DNA from: Metapseudomonas resinovorans DSM 21078
Lineage (GTDB): Bacteria; Pseudomonadota; Gammaproteobacteria; Pseudomonadales; Pseudomonadaceae
Length of the DNA stretch: 64,000 bases
Assembly: GCF_000423545.1 (NCBI RefSeq)
Contig: NZ_KE384033.1
Span: forward strand, 42,817-106,816
Direction of reading: 5' to 3'
The notes beneath the pieces were generated by a model. It ran no database searches. It was not told where the DNA came from and saw only the letters and a list, made by a program, of their open reading frames with translations. Of the stretch, positions 63,947 through 64,000 are shown in pieces. The number at the start of each line of letters is the position of its first letter. Positions within the stretch are counted from its first letter, which is position 1. The position numbers were made by a program, and so were the translations under genes.

Positions 63947-64000
63947 TCAGCTGATGCGGTTGGCACCAGTGCGGTCAGCGCCGCCTTCAGCGACATCGAA
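63947..64000 (-). CDS. 3' end of a gene cut by the window edge
   Basis: The minus strand entering from the right edge reads 17 residues, FDVAEGGADRTGANRIS, then TGA, with a strong terminator 56 bases downstream. The EGGADRTGANR ending resembles small secreted Pseudomonas proteins of the DUF2790 type, but too little is visible to assign it. Confidence 0.45.
   Translation of the reverse strand, partial: FDVAEGGADRTGANRIS

Overview
The window is chromosomal DNA of a Pseudomonas, probably of the P. aeruginosa/resinovorans/nitroreducens side of the genus. It is GC-rich, and it carries clear orthologues of muxABC-opmB, mexEF-oprN with mexT and mexS, tamAB, tpx and xthA, together with REP palindromes of the GTAGGAGC type. 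I saw no rRNA, tRNA, CRISPR array, prophage or transposase.

Layout. (1) 179-7566 is a catabolic island: FAD monooxygenase, VanB-type reductase, TetR regulator, VanA-type Rieske oxygenase, small Rieske ferredoxin, LysR regulator, metal-dependent amidohydrolase and a HbpS/GlcG-type protein. It looks like an aromatic (O-demethylation or hydroxylation) pathway whose substrate I cannot name. (2) 7709-19826 is housekeeping: xthA, a GNAT enzyme, the tamA-tamB operon, an AGCS amino-acid/Na+ symporter, tpx, and a two-gene TldD/TldE-like protease operon. (3) 19998-29035 is the MuxABC-OpmB efflux operon. (4) 29447-30797 holds an SDR, a DUF190 protein and a DUF3820 protein. (5) 31265-37431 is an uptake operon: outer-membrane barrel, Tat-exported binding protein, two ABC ATPases and two permeases of the branched-chain amino acid type, followed by a LysR gene. 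(6) 38679-42659 holds a fatty-acid-hydroxylase-type membrane enzyme, malate:quinone oxidoreductase with a lipobox, and an MscS channel fused to a cyclic-nucleotide-binding domain. (7) 42692-45729 is a decaying stretch with three broken genes (GNAT, LysE, GST) around an intact HTH/DUF2975 pair and a second DUF190 gene. (8) 45800-47980 holds small metabolic and hypothetical genes. (9) 48198-56505 is oprN-mexF-mexE-mexT with divergent mexS. (10) 56703-60449 is an AraC regulator and an IorAB-type molybdenum hydroxylase. (11) 60451-64000 holds a LysR/SDR divergent pair and small Pseudomonas proteins, ending in a partial gene.

How the parts may work together. Several catabolic and uptake genes (FAD monooxygenase, Rieske oxygenase, symporter, barrel protein, Tat binding protein) have A-rich AAnAAnAA stretches at or just before the start codon. 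That is the pattern recognised by Hfq/Crc in Pseudomonas, so they are probably co-repressed by preferred carbon sources. A family of composite palindromic repeats (five copies) sits in the intergenic regions. One copy separates mexT from mexE, one supplies the stop codon of the livM-like permease gene, and one has overwritten the 3' end of a broken GNAT gene.

The least described pieces are the Rieske/amidohydrolase island, the Tat-dependent ABC uptake operon with its own outer-membrane barrel, and the extra TldD/TldE pair.
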